Shown here one piece after another: positions 10,506 through 22,899 of a stretch of DNA of 64,000 nucleotides. Every line of letters starts with the position of its first letter. Within the stretch, counting starts at the first letter, position 1. A program made the position numbers and the translations under genes. The stretch comes from Pseudopithomyces maydicus (Eukaryota > Ascomycota > Dothideomycetes > Pleosporales > Didymosphaeriaceae): assembly GCA_026873275.1 (NCBI GenBank), contig JANTUC010000004.1, positions 1,798,001 to 1,862,000 of the forward strand, given 5' to 3'. The notes below the pieces were generated by a model, which made no database searches, was not told where the DNA came from, and was given only the letters and a program-made list of their open reading frames with translations.

Positions 10506-13429
10506 TCATATGCGCCGAGCGGTCTGGCTCAAGAACCGATCAGCACGCTCGTTGAAATTGATAGTACTGATTGACAGATGTGGTGGATGGTTCGGTGTAT
10601 TTGGTATCGTTGCTTGCGCAGCCGCACCCAAGGCAGCACTCAGCGGCGTTGCAGGGACGGGTGTAATATAACCGCCCGAGCCTTGCGACCCCATACTGGC
10701 CGTGGAATAGGGCTGTGCATATGCCGAAGTGAGGCTGGTGATGGATGTATTGATAGGGCCCGGAAGAGCAAGGCCGTTGCCAGAGCTCATGGTCGATTTA
10801 CTCAGGAATCGCGGCGGCTGGGTCCTAGATGTGAAGCTCGACAGTGAGGACATAATCCCGGGGTTGTTGGATGTTAAATGTGACCAGGGGGAATCGTTGA
10901 TGGCCAGACTGGCATCTTTGACTGTTTTGTGGAGCGGCCTCATCAATTGCTTGACCTCGGGACTCAGCAGCCCCATATTTCGACCTTGTGCCGTGCTGGC
11001 TGTGGCCAGGTCTCCCCAAGCCTACGACTTGTTAGCCACTGTTTCTATCTAATGGATGACCTGAAAATATATACCTTGATAAAACTCATACACTGCTGCC
11101 AGAACTCTGGTTGGTTGCGCACATAGTGATCTCCGAATTGCATATACCTCAAACGATCAGAGAGAGGACTGGACATTTGCTGTACGTAGTGGCTTTTCTC
11201 GATCAACCCACCCAGTACTTTCAGCTTCGGATCTTCAGAGTCCCATTCTTTCGACATTTGCTTGTGGGTGTTTGTGAGTCGATCGATAATCTGTGGGATA
11301 GATGCATCACAATTCTCGCACGCAGCTTTCAATTTGTCAAAGATCCTTGCGAATCGATTGTCTTCGTCTGCTTCTTCGAAGGTGCTTGTAAGTGTGTTGG
11401 TACGCGACATGGTAGTAGCTGTGTGGAAAGACTCGCCCGAGCGAGGGGTGGCAGAGCTGATGCTTGTCAAGGTGTTCGTCCTACTGTTCTCGTTGCTGTG
11501 CAGGATGACTGGCGGTGGCGCTTGGTAGGATCCGTTTCGTTGAGGGGGCGATTGTTGGAAGCGTCGCGTCTTGAGTGGGCGAGGTCGCAATGTGCCCACA
11601 TTGTTCATATTGGTTGGTGGTCGGCTGGATACAGCGATATCACGGAACTCGGCGCCCAAAATCTGGCAAGCATTCCGCATTTCGATTAGACTGCCTTGCT
11701 GGAGGAACAAGAACGTTCGCACAACACGAGCATCCGCATAGCGCGTAATCTCGACACGATTTTCCGCAACCGAGAGACTAAGGGCAAGGAACGAGTCGAG
11801 GCACCTCAATGCATACTGATAAACTGATTTGGAAATCTTCTGCGACTCTATTTCGTCCTCCTCAGCAAGTGTCTCGAACCTGTGCAGCAAATCGTTTAAT
11901 GCGCGGACGTTTAGATACGTTGTGTTGTGACGGCGATAAAAGTCTTCTTTGCGGCGCATTTCATCCTTGGACCGGGACGTTCTTTTGATGGAGCGTATCA
12001 TGTGCGAAAGGCAATCATGCAGCTGGGATAGTGCGTAAAGGAAGTTCTTCGAGGCCTCAACAACGATATCTGGTGCCTGGGACCCGCGCTTGTTCTCGTA
12101 GACGTCAGACAGAGGGCGATTGGTCAACGATCGCATGGTGCCAGAATCGCCATATCCAATGGCGGTGGCGGGTCCTGACATGCCATTGGCCAGGTTGCCC
12201 CCGGGCATCAGATATCCCTGACTGAAACCGCGAAAGTGACTTGTCCTTTTCAATTCATCCACGGCCCCGAGCTCTGGCGTTTGCTTTGTGTATATACCCA
12301 TGCGCTTCTGGCGATGAGTGGAAGAGCCTGAGCCTGCGCCTTCACTTGCACTTCGGTTCCGTTCGTTGGAGCCGACAGAGCCATTGGTCAAGATCAGTGG
12401 GGAGATTTGGGGTCTCCGGGACATGGTAGTCGTCTGGGTTTGGGATGGGACGCGGTAGTGCGATCGTGTAGGTATGGGTGGTGCCATACCCGGAGAGTCG
12501 GAGCGGTTGTCAGGGAAACCTTCGATATTGCCCATGCTGGGTTTCACAGGAAATCGGCCGCCATTGACACGCCTCGACGGGCGTGGAGTCTCGGGGTTGC
12601 TTTCGGTCCAGCTCTCATCGCCCGAGGATTCGACGCGTAGTCGGTCCAGCTCGACGCGCTGCTTTTCTTTGGAGGCATGCTGACGCATGAATTTCTTCAC
12701 CTGGGTGGCGATGTGGGCATCCCGCTCGTTCTCGTTTGCCGGCGACGGGGCATTGCTTTTGATGGTGCAGACCTCGGGTGGGGGAAACAAAAGCTGATTC
12801 CCATCCAGCTTCAGGACCTGCAGGCTGTTCATCTCGCCTAGACACACGGGCAGCTCCTCGATGCGGTTTTTCGCGATGGCCAGGACTTTCAACGAGGCCA
12901 GGTTGGCAATCTTGGGTGGGATGGCGCGCAGCTTGTTCCTACTCACGTCGAGTATCTCGAGCGATGTCATTTCGAGGATCTGGGCTGGTCAGCAGGGCGG
13001 GGGGACGATGGCGGAGGGGGATTGGCAACGCACGGCATCGGGGATCTCGCGCATGGCATTGTAGCGCACATTGAGATAGCGGAGACGCTTGCACTCGATG
13101 AGGCGCGACGGGAGGGTTGTCAGCAGGTTGTGGGAGAGGGCAAGCCTGTGGGCGGGTTAGCAGGGCTACGACGGCGCAAGGGGGGTTCTGCAGCAGGCTC
13201 ACCTCTCGATCTCGGCGCGGATGACATCGATGACCTCGTCGGGCAGGCGGGCGATGCTCTTGTGGCCCAGGTCGATGGTGATGCCGGGCTGCTGGGCGGG
13301 CAGGCTGTTCGGGGCCTGGGGGTTCTCGGCGGCGCGGTGGTTGATGTCGTCGCGGGACTGCTCGAAGGCGGCCTTTGCGAGGGCCACGACATCGTCGTCG
13401 GAGATGGGGGTGGGCGAGTCGTTGCTCAT
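10506..13429 (-). CDS. SOG2: SOG2-like leucine-rich repeat protein of the RAM signalling network
   Basis: SOG2 is a scaffold of the RAM/MOR network that acts with the Kic1-Hym1-Cbk1-Mob2 kinases in polarity and cell separation. Exons on the minus strand: 13429..13203, 13145..13034, 12979..11075, 11021..10506, all in phase, 919 residues. Residues about 55-185 hold leucine-rich repeats with the LxxLxLxxNxL pattern (LALSHNLLTTLPSRL, LEILDVSRNKLRAIPP, LKVLAIAKNRIEELP, LQVLKLDGNQLLFPP). A Ser/Pro-rich linker follows, then the long SOG2 domain from about residue 400 (SKNFLYALSQLHDCLSHMIR, FYRRHNTTYLNVRALNDLL, KLKAACENCDASIPQIIDRL). The ATG at 13429 is the first that reads into the repeats; an in-frame upstream stretch has no other ATG near. 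The promoter contains simple repeats at 13760-13960. Confidence 0.9.
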
Positions 13430-13759
13430 GGCGAGCGATGCGGGGGAGGTTCGCGGCGGTCGGGCAGGAGATGCGGCATGCTCGTGCTCCAAGCGTCTGG
13501 GGATGAGGTGCTTTCGGTCAGTGTGAGTGGCAGAGCGACCCAGCGACCCAGCGGGTGGCCCAGCACACCCCAGCCCACTTGCCTCGTTCCTGGCCGCAGC
13601 TAGCCTGTTTCCAGCCTGAGCGCCCCCGGCACCCAGAGCAGCCCCCAGAGCACCCCCCGAGAGCCCCTCCCAGGCACCGCCCGCCCGCAACACACACACG
13701 CCTACAGTACCTACAGTGCACCACAGAGCGCCCGCTCGCCGGCCTGCTCCTGAGCCCTC

Positions 13760-13788
13760 AAGCTGCAAGCTGCAAGCTGCAAGCTGCG
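13760..13788 (+). repeat. Tandem AAGCTGC heptamer repeat
   Basis: About four copies of a seven-base unit (AAGCTGC) upstream of the SOG2 start, the last one diverged (AAGCTGCGAGC). Confidence 0.85.
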
Positions 13789-13919
13789 AGCTTCAAGCCA
13801 CAAGCCACCCATCTACCTACCGCAGCCACCAGGCAGCGGCTCCCTGCAGCTGTGCGCGTGTCGCCCATCGCCCGTCGCCAGCAGACAGACCCCGCCGACC
13901 GCGCCCGCGCCCGCGCTCG

Positions 13920-13958
13920 CTGCCACTGCCCACTGCCCACTGCCACTGCCACTGCCAT
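13920..13958 (+). repeat. CACTGCC/ACTGCC microsatellite
   Basis: Alternating CACTGCC and ACTGCC units over about 38 bases. The reverse complement of the same motif occurs at 23129-23203 upstream of the RGS gene. Confidence 0.85.
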
Positions 13959-14286
13959 GCCATCCCGCCCGCCTCCCTCCGCACGTGAGCGGAAGTCGTT
14001 GCAAGATGCATCCAACGGCTCGCTAGCAGCGGTAGCACGGCGCCGTCCCGCCCTGGATGGCTGTCGAGCGAGGGTCAGTGGTGGGCGGCCAGTCTGCGGG
14101 ATGGGATTGGGATATACCTCGCCAGCCACATACGCCAGGCATACCGAGTGATGTCAACCACGCGCTGTGCTAGAATGGCGCCGCCAGTCCGCCTGCCGTC
14201 TCCATCGTCGTCATCGCCGTCCGACAAATCCCCGCCAGCTATTCGTCCCCACCCGAACGATAACCTTTGCGACCTGACTGTGCGAC

Positions 14287-15690
14287 ATGGACTGGGACGA
14301 CGCCGTCCCACCGCCTGTCCGACGTGCATCGCGAGAAGCCCTGCATCTCCAAAACGCCCTGGACCCCTTCCTCCACCGTGACGGCCACAGCGAGGACTTC
14401 GGCTATGCGGACGACGATGCCGCTCCACCACCCATCCGCCGGCTGAGGGCCTCGTCCGGTGCATCGTCCTCGAAGAATTCCGCAAAGTCCCCAACCGCCT
14501 CTCCAAGCCCATCCAGACTGCCACCTGCCAGGACTGTAATCTTGCCGTATCCTGCATACAGCTCTTCTGCTCCGCTTCCCGACCGAACCACCGCTCCGAG
14601 GCCTGATCCGGCTCGAAGTCCACAGACGAACAAAAATCCAGCTCCTGTCCCCAGCACCCACGCACCGCCGCTCCCAAGCAAGAGCCCTAGACGGCTGCGG
14701 CTGGACTTGGACGCGGTGGTGGAACGTTCTGAACCCGAGTCTCCAACACCACAGCAATCGCTACGGTCACCTCATGCTCAGAACTTTTCGCATCCATTCA
14801 ACAACCTTCCGCAGCGCCCATCTCGGCCACCCTTGCAATCGTCCAACTCACAACCACCGTCACAACCCAAATACGCAAACACACTATCCTTCCGCAATTC
14901 CCGCAGGCCACTCTCTTATAAGAACAACTCTAGTATGCCCGACAGTCTACGTAGGTGGAGCTCCCTTGAAACAATACATTCTGTCCGGACGTATGAAGTC
15001 TCTAGAGAGAATTCTCCGGAAAGATCGGGGAGCACGCATACCACAGACACTACAGACACGACAACTACATCGAACTCCAGGCGCCAGTATCTGTCATTCT
15101 ACGACGAGGGTGAGGGGGAGGGCGAGGACGAGAGCGAGGGCGAAGACGAGGACCAAGACGAAGATTCAGTGTCTGTTGACCTACCTAGCACGCCACCAGC
15201 CAACTTTTCGTCATTGCCTAGGACGTCCTCAGAAAATTCATGTCCAAGATCGTCCACTAGCAGTTCTGTGCGGTCTACATCTACAACAACCCAAGGAAGC
15301 GGGCCGAGGAGATCAACAGCAGCGTCTATAATCAGAAAGCTAAAAGGAAAATCGGGACCGGAGCCTCTACTGACACCGGACAGCCTTGAAATCGAGAAGA
15401 GAATCTCACTTGATCAGCGTTCACATTCGAACTCGTCCAATTCCATCATGACAATTTCCTCTGGGAGGCCCTCCGATATGGCCTTCCCCGGGTTCTCGCA
15501 GGGCAGTGGATCACAGCTATCCATATCGAGCAAGGACTGGAAGTCAAGCAACTTTGACACGAGCAGTCTCAGCGAAGCCGAACTGAAGAAGTGCAGGAAA
15601 AAGGGCATCAATCCGGCATTGTATGCTGAGATGAAAGCGGCACGGAAGGGACGCTTTGTGAGTCCTATCGGGGGGAATACGTTCATATAA
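14287..15690 (+). CDS. Disordered fungal protein with conserved C-terminal box
   Basis: Single exon, 467 residues, unknown function. Residues 1-330 are Pro/Ser/Arg rich and low complexity, with an acidic run of alternating Glu/Gly/Asp near 275-295. The only part that looks folded or conserved is the C-terminus: LSEAELKKCRKKGINPALYA followed by EMKAARKGRFVSP and a terminal GGNTFI, a box I recall at the end of otherwise divergent ascomycete proteins. There is no signal peptide or membrane helix. The N-terminus MDWDDAVPPPVRR is repeated in form by DDDAAPPPIRR near residue 45, a possible linear binding motif. It is transcribed divergently from SOG2. Role could be cytoskeletal or signalling-related, but this is guesswork. 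Confidence 0.75.
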   Translation: MDWDDAVPPPVRRASREALHLQNALDPFLHRDGHSEDFGYADDDAAPPPIRRLRASSGASSSKNSAKSPTASPSPSRLPPARTVILPYPAYSSSAPLPDRTTAPRPDPARSPQTNKNPAPVPSTHAPPLPSKSPRRLRLDLDAVVERSEPESPTPQQSLRSPHAQNFSHPFNNLPQRPSRPPLQSSNSQPPSQPKYANTLSFRNSRRPLSYKNNSSMPDSLRRWSSLETIHSVRTYEVSRENSPERSGSTHTTDTTDTTTTSNSRRQYLSFYDEGEGEGEDESEGEDEDQDEDSVSVDLPSTPPANFSSLPRTSSENSCPRSSTSSSVRSTSTTTQGSGPRRSTAASIIRKLKGKSGPEPLLTPDSLEIEKRISLDQRSHSNSSNSIMTISSGRPSDMAFPGFSQGSGSQLSISSKDWKSSNFDTSSLSEAELKKCRKKGINPALYAEMKAARKGRFVSPIGGNTFI

Positions 15691-16897
15691 TACAAAGTTA
15701 ATGATACCAATTTTGTGACAATATGATCCATCTGGGTAAAGACCCGTATTGCTCGAGTTGGTGCTCATATGTGATGCACGCATCTCATGGGCATATCCAC
15801 ACCACATGCTACCCATGTCTCGAGTCCTTGACCTGGTGCAGCCTCACCCATGCGCGATGCACAAGTCAGCTTGCAATACCCGGCGCTATACGGTTTGCTG
15901 CTTTTATTTGCTCGGATTTCTCAGCACGGTAGGGGTAGGGACTTCGGACCCGCTGGAGAGATTGCCGGATTTCATTCTGGTCGCGTCATCTTGATCGGTC
16001 GTCAGCCTGCATCTGCCCACATACATAGGTAGCACCACCTTCGCGTTCGGCTTCTGGCCTTGATTCATCTAATGCAATCAATCCACACCGAACATTGCAC
16101 ATGATATACGGAGAACGACGGGCTAGCACGGCGCCGAGCACGTTGAATCCGTCTGTGCCGGGGAGCCATCGCGTACCAGCAGCGTGGCACTCTGCTGGAC
16201 TTCGGCATTTGCAAGAGGGAAACCCAGGAAACCACTGTCGCTTCTCCGGGTAATCTCGAACGGAGCAGTGCCCATGTGTATAATTCACGGTGGTATTATG
16301 TGCCGGTGATTTGACCAGCCAGCAGGTCGCATGCCGCGGTTCTATATCTGGCTCCTGGCATCGTGATGACGATGATGATGATGATGGTTCGAGGTTGACC
16401 CCCACACGTAGATCGCCATGTCGTATGTGGTGTTGCTGGGTACAGAGCGAAGATGCGGGAAGGAGCAGATAGCCCTGTCGATTATCGCTCGACAATCTCG
16501 ATCCACGACGGAGAGGCAACGGGATCTTGTGGGCTCGTCGCGTAACCGGACACGACGACGCACTGCCGACAGCGAGCTTACTTGATCTCCGTCATTCTCG
16601 CCGTCTTCGAAGTCTCTTGATACCGCTATCGCCGCGCAGCAGCTCTATCTAGTTGTGTTCGTCGCTCGGTTGACGTCGTCACCTTCCTCATTCAGGTGTA
16701 GTATATTAGCACGCTCGGCATTGTATATTAAGCGGGTTGCTGTTACCGGGCGTAGTGCTGCAATGTATATTAACGACTGCGTGGGAACCTGGCAAATATG
16801 CATTACGGATCGGAACAGCTACTTGCATGTCGATGATTGTATCTATACACAGTTGTGTACATGTACAGTACCCGTGGCATAGCTAGAGTCTCACAAT

Positions 16898-16922
16898 GGC
16901 CAGATCTGGCCAGATCTGGCCC
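16898..16922 (+). repeat. Overlapping palindrome GGCCAGATCTGGCC
   Basis: A 14-base perfect palindrome repeated with overlap (period ten), flanked by single-copy sequence. Function unknown; it could be a dimeric factor site. Confidence 0.85.
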
Positions 16923-17049
16923 TATTGCAGGTCGTCTCTGAATCACCTCGGGGCGCGGAATGGTCGGACTGAGTCGCCGTAGGCTACTCTCCAAGAAGTG
17001 CACTCGGAGTAGATGATCCGACGTTGTGGTAACACATGGATGCGGCGGT

Positions 17050-17069
17050 CAGTCAGTCAGTCAGTCAGT
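17050..17069 (+). repeat. CAGT tetranucleotide repeat
   Basis: Five CAGT units in tandem in the gene-poor stretch. Confidence 0.9.
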
Positions 17070-19820
17070 AAGTCGCACACCGCAGAAGCGAGGAAAGATT
17101 TTTTTTTTAAAACAAAAGCAACATTGAGTTCTACGTGGCCCGATGAATCGCGGAAATAAATCATGTGGCGAGGTTCGGTGTTGTACAGGCCATGGAATCA
17201 GCATCCCACTGCAGTGTGAACAAAGCAGCTCGCTTTAGCAGGATCGGGGTATTAGTGAACCAGGCCGAGCTGACACCTCACATACTTACACCACACCCCA
17301 TGGGCCAGCCAGCTAACGAAATGACGTCCGTATTCCACTTGCAATGGAGTAAGGCCAGAGTGGCGATGTTGGCTGCTCGGGATTGTAGACCGTAGCCCAA
17401 CGTCTAGGGGATTTTCTTCAGGGTGGGGAACGTCCAATCCACGAGGCTCCGCGGAGGCAGACATCTTAGCTGCCACTGTCGTCCAGGTGGCTTGCTTTTT
17501 CGACCTTCCCAGGGCGTGTGCCAAGAAGCTGGAGGGGGTGAGCCAGTGAGGGAGAAACATGGAAAGGGCGCGGGGTTCTGCCCTAGCAGCGAGGTGATGG
17601 CGCTGGAATCGCAATTCTCTCCGTGTGCGCTAGATGGCATGGCATTTGCATGCGTGATGTGACGAATTGCACCTCGAGGTCAGGGAGAGCGGGCATACTA
17701 GGCCGAGTGCTGCTCGGGCGTTGTCGATCGGTGCTGCTGCTTTTGAGGCCCTTTGCAGCCTGCCTCTCCCCGCCTCTCCTCTTCAGGTCACCGGTGCCAA
17801 CCCCCATGGATCGCGCTGCTCTCCTCCCTGCAGCAGAAAGCGCTAGACGGCAAGCCATGATCCATGGCTGCACTTGTGCGCCCCGGAACGGATCTACCTG
17901 TTTTCCCATGCGCAAGCACCGTGTCGTGTCAAGTTGCGGAAGCCTGGAGGGCAATGCGCTCAAACGTTGTAATGTGGGACCTCACTCACTTACTCGGTAC
18001 CAGAAGCAGAAGGGCAGCTAAGTACTGTAGGCAGAGTCCCCGGCATTCTTTCGCAACAGCGATCTGCAATGGGCGAGGTCGTGATAGGCCCGGCTCCACC
18101 TCCTACGTCCTAAACCTCCGAACGACGATCAAAAGATCACCACGTAGCTAACCCACATCGCATCACATGTTCCTGGCCCTGCCGGTCCACGTAAGCGCAC
18201 GCAATGGATGGCGCAGTCCGATCGCTCAACCGCCCATCACGTCACCTCACGCCAATCTACCCCTAATCCGCTGGCGGCAGTCTTCTGGAACTCTTCTGGA
18301 AGTCTTCGTTCTCGTCTCCATCGCCATGGTCGAATCACGGCGATAGGGTAGCTGCCCGCCACGTGCCGTAGCAATGGGGCTGCGAATTTCCCCTGTCGCT
18401 CCACCTTTTCGCCCCTCTCGCTGTCTGTGAACGAACCGTGTGAATGCATTGCTTACACGCGTCCATGTATACTTGCACATACATACAGGCAATACAACGG
18501 GAATAGCATTGGCTCATTTCACCCTTCTGGCTGCTATCAGTCCCCTCTTTCGTTTAATCCATTTTTTTTGTTTGCTGTAACAGTGGGAGTATGAGGAAAC
18601 TCAGCCGGCGTGGATGAATCGCCTGCTTCGCATCGTACATTGCGCGTCCGTGAAACTTGTTGCGTAACAACCGTTCGGGTGAAGACGAACGCATTTCCCC
18701 GGCGGGCGCGTTCGCGCAACGACGTTTGATGCCGTGCAACACGAGGGATGCACGCCCTATGGAAGTTTGTGCTAGATGTTGCGTTTCTACTTTCCGTCAT
18801 GTGCAGACGGACTTCCGATGAGCAACATATCGTGGACAGTGCATGAGGCTCACGCAGCGTGCTACAAAGATTTACTAGCTTACCGAGCGAGCCATCTCGC
18901 CATTACTCGGCATGTACGAGATTGGGAGGGCGTTGTTAGCGTGTGCAGACCATCATGATGTGCCACTAAGGTGGTGAGTGAACCAGTCATTGAATGGCCA
19001 AGACACTGAGCAAATCATGGCCGTGAAGCCGCCATACTAGCGTGTGGAGCTCAAGACTACATGCCTTCCATGCTTTGACTTTCAACGTCTCCACCAGATA
19101 TCAGGTGATACCAACGATCAGGAATCAGGCCAGGCAGGTCATTGCTTCCTGAGATTTCTATTTGCGTCCAACGTCGAAGCCCATCTCGGCTGGCTCCTTG
19201 GTTCGTACAGTTACTGGTGTCAACAATTTTGAAGGAAGAGATGGCGATACCAGATCCTGCACGAACTGGCACATGATTCGTGTGCTGCCACGTGGATGAC
19301 TGATGGTTAGTTATGCATGCACTCGATTTGGGAAAAGGCAAGGCCCTTCTGCATGGAGCCTTCGCAGTTACTTCGGAGTCTGCCAAACCGCGAGCGCGCG
19401 AAGGATGGACGACACGTTTAGCAACACCTTATCGAGATGTAAGCGAGAGTATACGAGAAGTCATGGGACTCGCGCGACACATGACTCAAGGCCCCGGTAC
19501 GTGTGGATATCATGTTGCCAGTACGACGATAGCACGGCAGTACGATGGGTACGGGGTCCAAAGGTGGCTGTGGCGCTTGTTCCTCAACGATGCGGGTCTC
19601 ACCCACCCGGAACCAGAAAAACAATAACATTGTGCAGATGGACGGACAAGCTCACGCACACAATAATACGCTCAGTCAGTGCTCAGCCTCAAGATGCAGT
19701 CCGAAGTCACGTACCGAGCTCTCGGTCGCTGGGCTGGTAGACGGGCACTGCAGCAGCGGACAACGGATAGACGGGCACAAGCGACTGAGCTCAAACCCAA
19801 GCTCCTGGAGGTAGTCTATT

Positions 19821-19841
19821 TACCTACCTACCTACCTACCT
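19821..19841 (+). repeat. TACC tetranucleotide repeat
   Basis: Five TACC units in tandem. Confidence 0.9.
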
Positions 19842-20983
19842 GTCGTATGTACCTCTGATCAACCGTGTCGGTCAGGCAACCCATTCCGTCACATTCCATG
19901 CCAACAGCCCTCAACTCCGTCCATACAGCCCAGATGAGCAACAGCCCACTCGACTCACCCCACAGCTTCTCCACCATAAGCACCACCGCCCACATACACA
20001 CTAACCGGAGCCGCACGCATCGCCTCCTTCACCCAACACTCACCTGCCCCCCGGCCTCCCCTCCCGCCAACCCAATCCCGGGCATGCAGCTCCCCCAGTC
20101 TTGGCGACTTGCCATTGTAGAGTCGAGCTAGAAAAAAAAGTGTGGGATGCAGGCGAAGGAAGGCAGGATGCCATGTTGGTGGCTTAACCCGCCGTCCTGG
20201 ACCACCTCCCACGTCCCGTCCCTTCCACACCAGGGGAATTGGGGTGAGCGTGATGCGAGGTCAGAAAAGTACATGAACTATGCGCACCGGTGGGTGAGAT
20301 GATGTTAGCACGGCAGCGTGGGGGAGAAGGGACGAGGGGGTCTTGCAGCAGGAACACAGTCATCGGATCAAACAAGCATGGCACCAAGCAGAACAAGCAG
20401 TGACGGAGTAGAATACGTTGGATTGGTCGCTCTGCACTAGAGCACTATGTCCCAACTTGTCCGCTATATCCGGCGTTCTCTATTGTCTGAGAATCGCAAA
20501 TCAGAAGTATTACTTCCAGAAAATGTACAATATGTTAAAACAATAATCCGCCCGTATCCGTAACCATCTTCGTCGTCATCATTCAGCGATGTAAATATGC
20601 CAGCTTGCTTCGCACAAGCCGCCGAGTAAACGCCGTCCCAACCCATGCCGGTTACGGGTGGGCATATCTGAAAACACAAAATACCACCCCTCGCATAGTA
20701 TTTTAAAACATTCGTGTAAAACGCCAGTAGTAGTCTAGAAGGGAAGATGCCGTCCCAAAATCCAGTTGACCACCCAAAGATATGGTATAGATGAGTAAAT
20801 TTCGCCAGTTGCGCCTTGCGTGAACAAATATAACAGGTGACGCCGGGGTATGCAGCCCAATGCATGATGCAGGTTCGCTCTGAGATGGCATAGTCGTAAT
20901 CGCGGCCGCCCGTCGGATCCAGCCCATACCGGATCAGACGAGGAAATGGAAAAATCCAGGGTGTAAAATATGTCGAAAACGAA

Positions 20984-22204
20984 TCAGAATAGTCCTCCCT
21001 CCACGACTCCTTGCTCTTCCTCTCGTAAATGGCCGCCACTTCTCTTCTTGGGCCACAACTTGCTGCTTACACGCTTCCAGCTGTCTCGTGTAGCGGTTGC
21101 CAGGCCGCTGTGTTCCCCACGGCTCGCTCGAGGACTTGGAGTCCCGCTGTTCGATCCGTTTTCATAGTAGGCTTGCTGGAAGTCGGTCATGGGGTAGTCG
21201 CTCATCGGCGGTGTTCCCGGTGGGGTCAAAGGGTCGCTCATGCCGGATGGGCTCCCGCTGCCCGAATCGTCCGTCAACGCATCACTGCCGCTAGCATAGC
21301 TAAGCGTGCCGCGAGATGAAGGTGACGCCGAAGAGGTTGCGGGTTGGGAATGAAAGCGGGAATGTGAAAAGGGACGAGCATGCATGAAGTTGGATGTGAG
21401 AGATGAAGGTGCGGAAGCACGCTGGTGGACGGGAGGGTGAGCGGGAGTGCGAGCATGGTAGAGGGTACGTTCGTCGTAGCTCCGGGTTGAAGATCGAGTC
21501 GTGGTCGAGTCGTAGCTGTCGTGGCTCACAGCCGAAGTGACGGCGCTCATGGGTGCGACGGAGTTGAGAAAGGACACAAGCACGCTCTCTTCCATGAGCT
21601 CGTAGATTTTGCTTACAGCTTCGTCCAAGGCTGAGGGATGCGGTGGCACATACGAGTCGGAGAGGTTGAGGAGAGTGTCACGCACGTCGGCAGGAAGGTT
21701 GACCTAGGCATGTTAACAGCGATACAAGCGATGGCGGGGCAGCATGCTCACCTCTCGTGGGCCTGACTCGCGGATGTAGGCGTCTATCAAGCGTCTCCAC
21801 AACATCAGCACATAGGCACATTCGTCGGAGAGAGGCGAGATGGGAGTGCCCGGATGGCGGTTGACCATCTTCGAGTAGTGCTTCCGGTAGCGGGAGGCGT
21901 CCATGGTGAATTCAAGGTTCTCCAGGCAGTGGTTCTGGGACAGGAAGGCCATGAAGGAGCTCAGGGTGTAGGGCGGAGGGGCGGTGTTGGCAAGGATCTC
22001 GGAGAGGTTGGGCCTGCGGTTGGAGGCAGAGGCGATGCTTCGCGGTATGGAAACGGTCAGCGGGCGCGAGGGTGGGTGGTATTCGGCCATGGACATCTTG
22101 ACGTCTTCGTCGTCGGGCTCGACCGTCGACGTGGTGGGTGAGGAGGCGGTGGAGGACGATGTTCGTATGGACAAGGGCTGTGTCTGGGTTTTGCGCGAGT
22201 TCAT
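20984..22204 (-). CDS. Regulator of G-protein signalling protein, RgsA-like
   Basis: Accelerates GTP hydrolysis by a heterotrimeric G-protein alpha subunit; in Aspergillus RgsA tunes stress response, growth and pigment. Exons on the minus strand: 22204..21752 and 21703..20984, in phase, 390 residues. The RGS domain spans about residues 60-205: PPPYTLSSFMAFLSQNHCLE, LEFTMDASRYRKHY, then after the junction NLPADVRDTLLNLSDSYVPP and SKIYELMEESVLVSFLNSV. The rest is Ser/Thr/Pro-rich and ends with a basic stretch SKLWPKKRSGG. Start at 22204 (MNSRKTQTQPL) was chosen; an in-frame ATG-type extension to 22324 adds 40 residues without family resemblance. A CCAATATATA element is about 340 bases upstream and a 3 kb gene-free region precedes it. 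Confidence 0.85.
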
Positions 22205-22874
22205 GATGCTTCTCCGCAGTTGTTTGTAGACGCGGCGAGCGCTATTTCTTCCGTCTCTGTCGAGGCCTTCGCAAGAGCAACACTGCGGGCGGAATTGTTG
22301 CGCCAGGTTTGCGAATGGTGGCACAAGGTTCTGGAGAACCGAGTGGCAGGTGGATGGCGTGAACGACAGAGGTTATCGCAACGACAGGGTCATCGAGGGC
22401 GCCGGCGGATGGTGAGTTGTGGGGCTAGGCGGAATGCAGGTAGGGCACAGGATCTGGCGTTTGCCGTTGTACAGGCTTGTTCTCGAAGGGCAGCACGCAG
22501 AGGGTGGCGTCGGTGAGGTGTGGGCGGCTGTGTGTCGCACGGCTATATATTGGTCGGTGGGAGGGAGCGGTCGTGTGGGCGTGAGGGCGTGTGGGCGTGT
22601 GGGCAGTGTGGTGAGACAGCAGCAGGAAGAGGCAGGCCCGGGGTGCGGCTCAGCGTGGTTTTGAGCAGCGGGAGGGTGCAGGAGTCAGGGCTGGATCGGT
22701 GCTTTTTTGGCGCAGATGTGGTTTGGGTTTGGGACTTGGGCTCGCGGACGGGGCAGGTCAGCGCAGGCCGCAATACAGCTCGTCCGTATGGAGTGGGTTG
22801 GGATGGGGGAGGATTAGGGAAAGAGGAATGGCGCACTGTCAGAGAGTCACAGCAGCGCAGCACCACTGGCTGCC

Positions 22875-22899
22875 GGGGGGGGGGGAGGGGAGGGATGGG
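22875..22899 (+). repeat. G-rich tract with quadruplex potential
   Basis: A run of about ten G followed by GAGGGGAGGGATGGGGG, i.e. four or more runs of three or more G within 25 bases on the plus strand, upstream of the minus-strand RGS gene. Confidence 0.85.

Larger units (their letters stand above)
13430..14286. other. Divergent promoter region between SOG2 and the 14.3 kb gene
   Basis: GC-rich intergenic segment between two divergent genes. It holds an AAGCTGC heptamer array (about 13760-13788) and a CCACTGCC-type array (13921-13957). Long open frames on both strands here are products of GC bias. Confidence 0.6.
15691..20983. other. 5.3 kb gene-poor stretch
   Basis: No gene recognised on either strand over 5.3 kb; open frames are short (up to 191 codons), overlapping and without family resemblance. 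It holds a GAT-type triplet run (about 16366-16387), a perfect palindromic duplication at 16898-16922, a CAGT tetramer run (17050-17069), a TACC run (19821-19840), and scattered lone start codons. The right end (about 20464-20983) is probably 3' UTR of the minus-strand RGS gene. Candidate contents are long 5'/3' untranslated regions or noncoding RNA, unproven. Confidence 0.5.

Noticed and set aside
12000..14151. Plus-strand frames opposite SOG2 (several of 60-200 codons)
   Set aside because: Antisense shadows of SOG2 exons and GC-rich promoter sequence.
20464..21039. 191-codon minus-strand frame 3' of the RGS gene
   Set aside because: Overlaps the RGS C-terminus in another frame and has no recognisable sequence; more likely 3' UTR.
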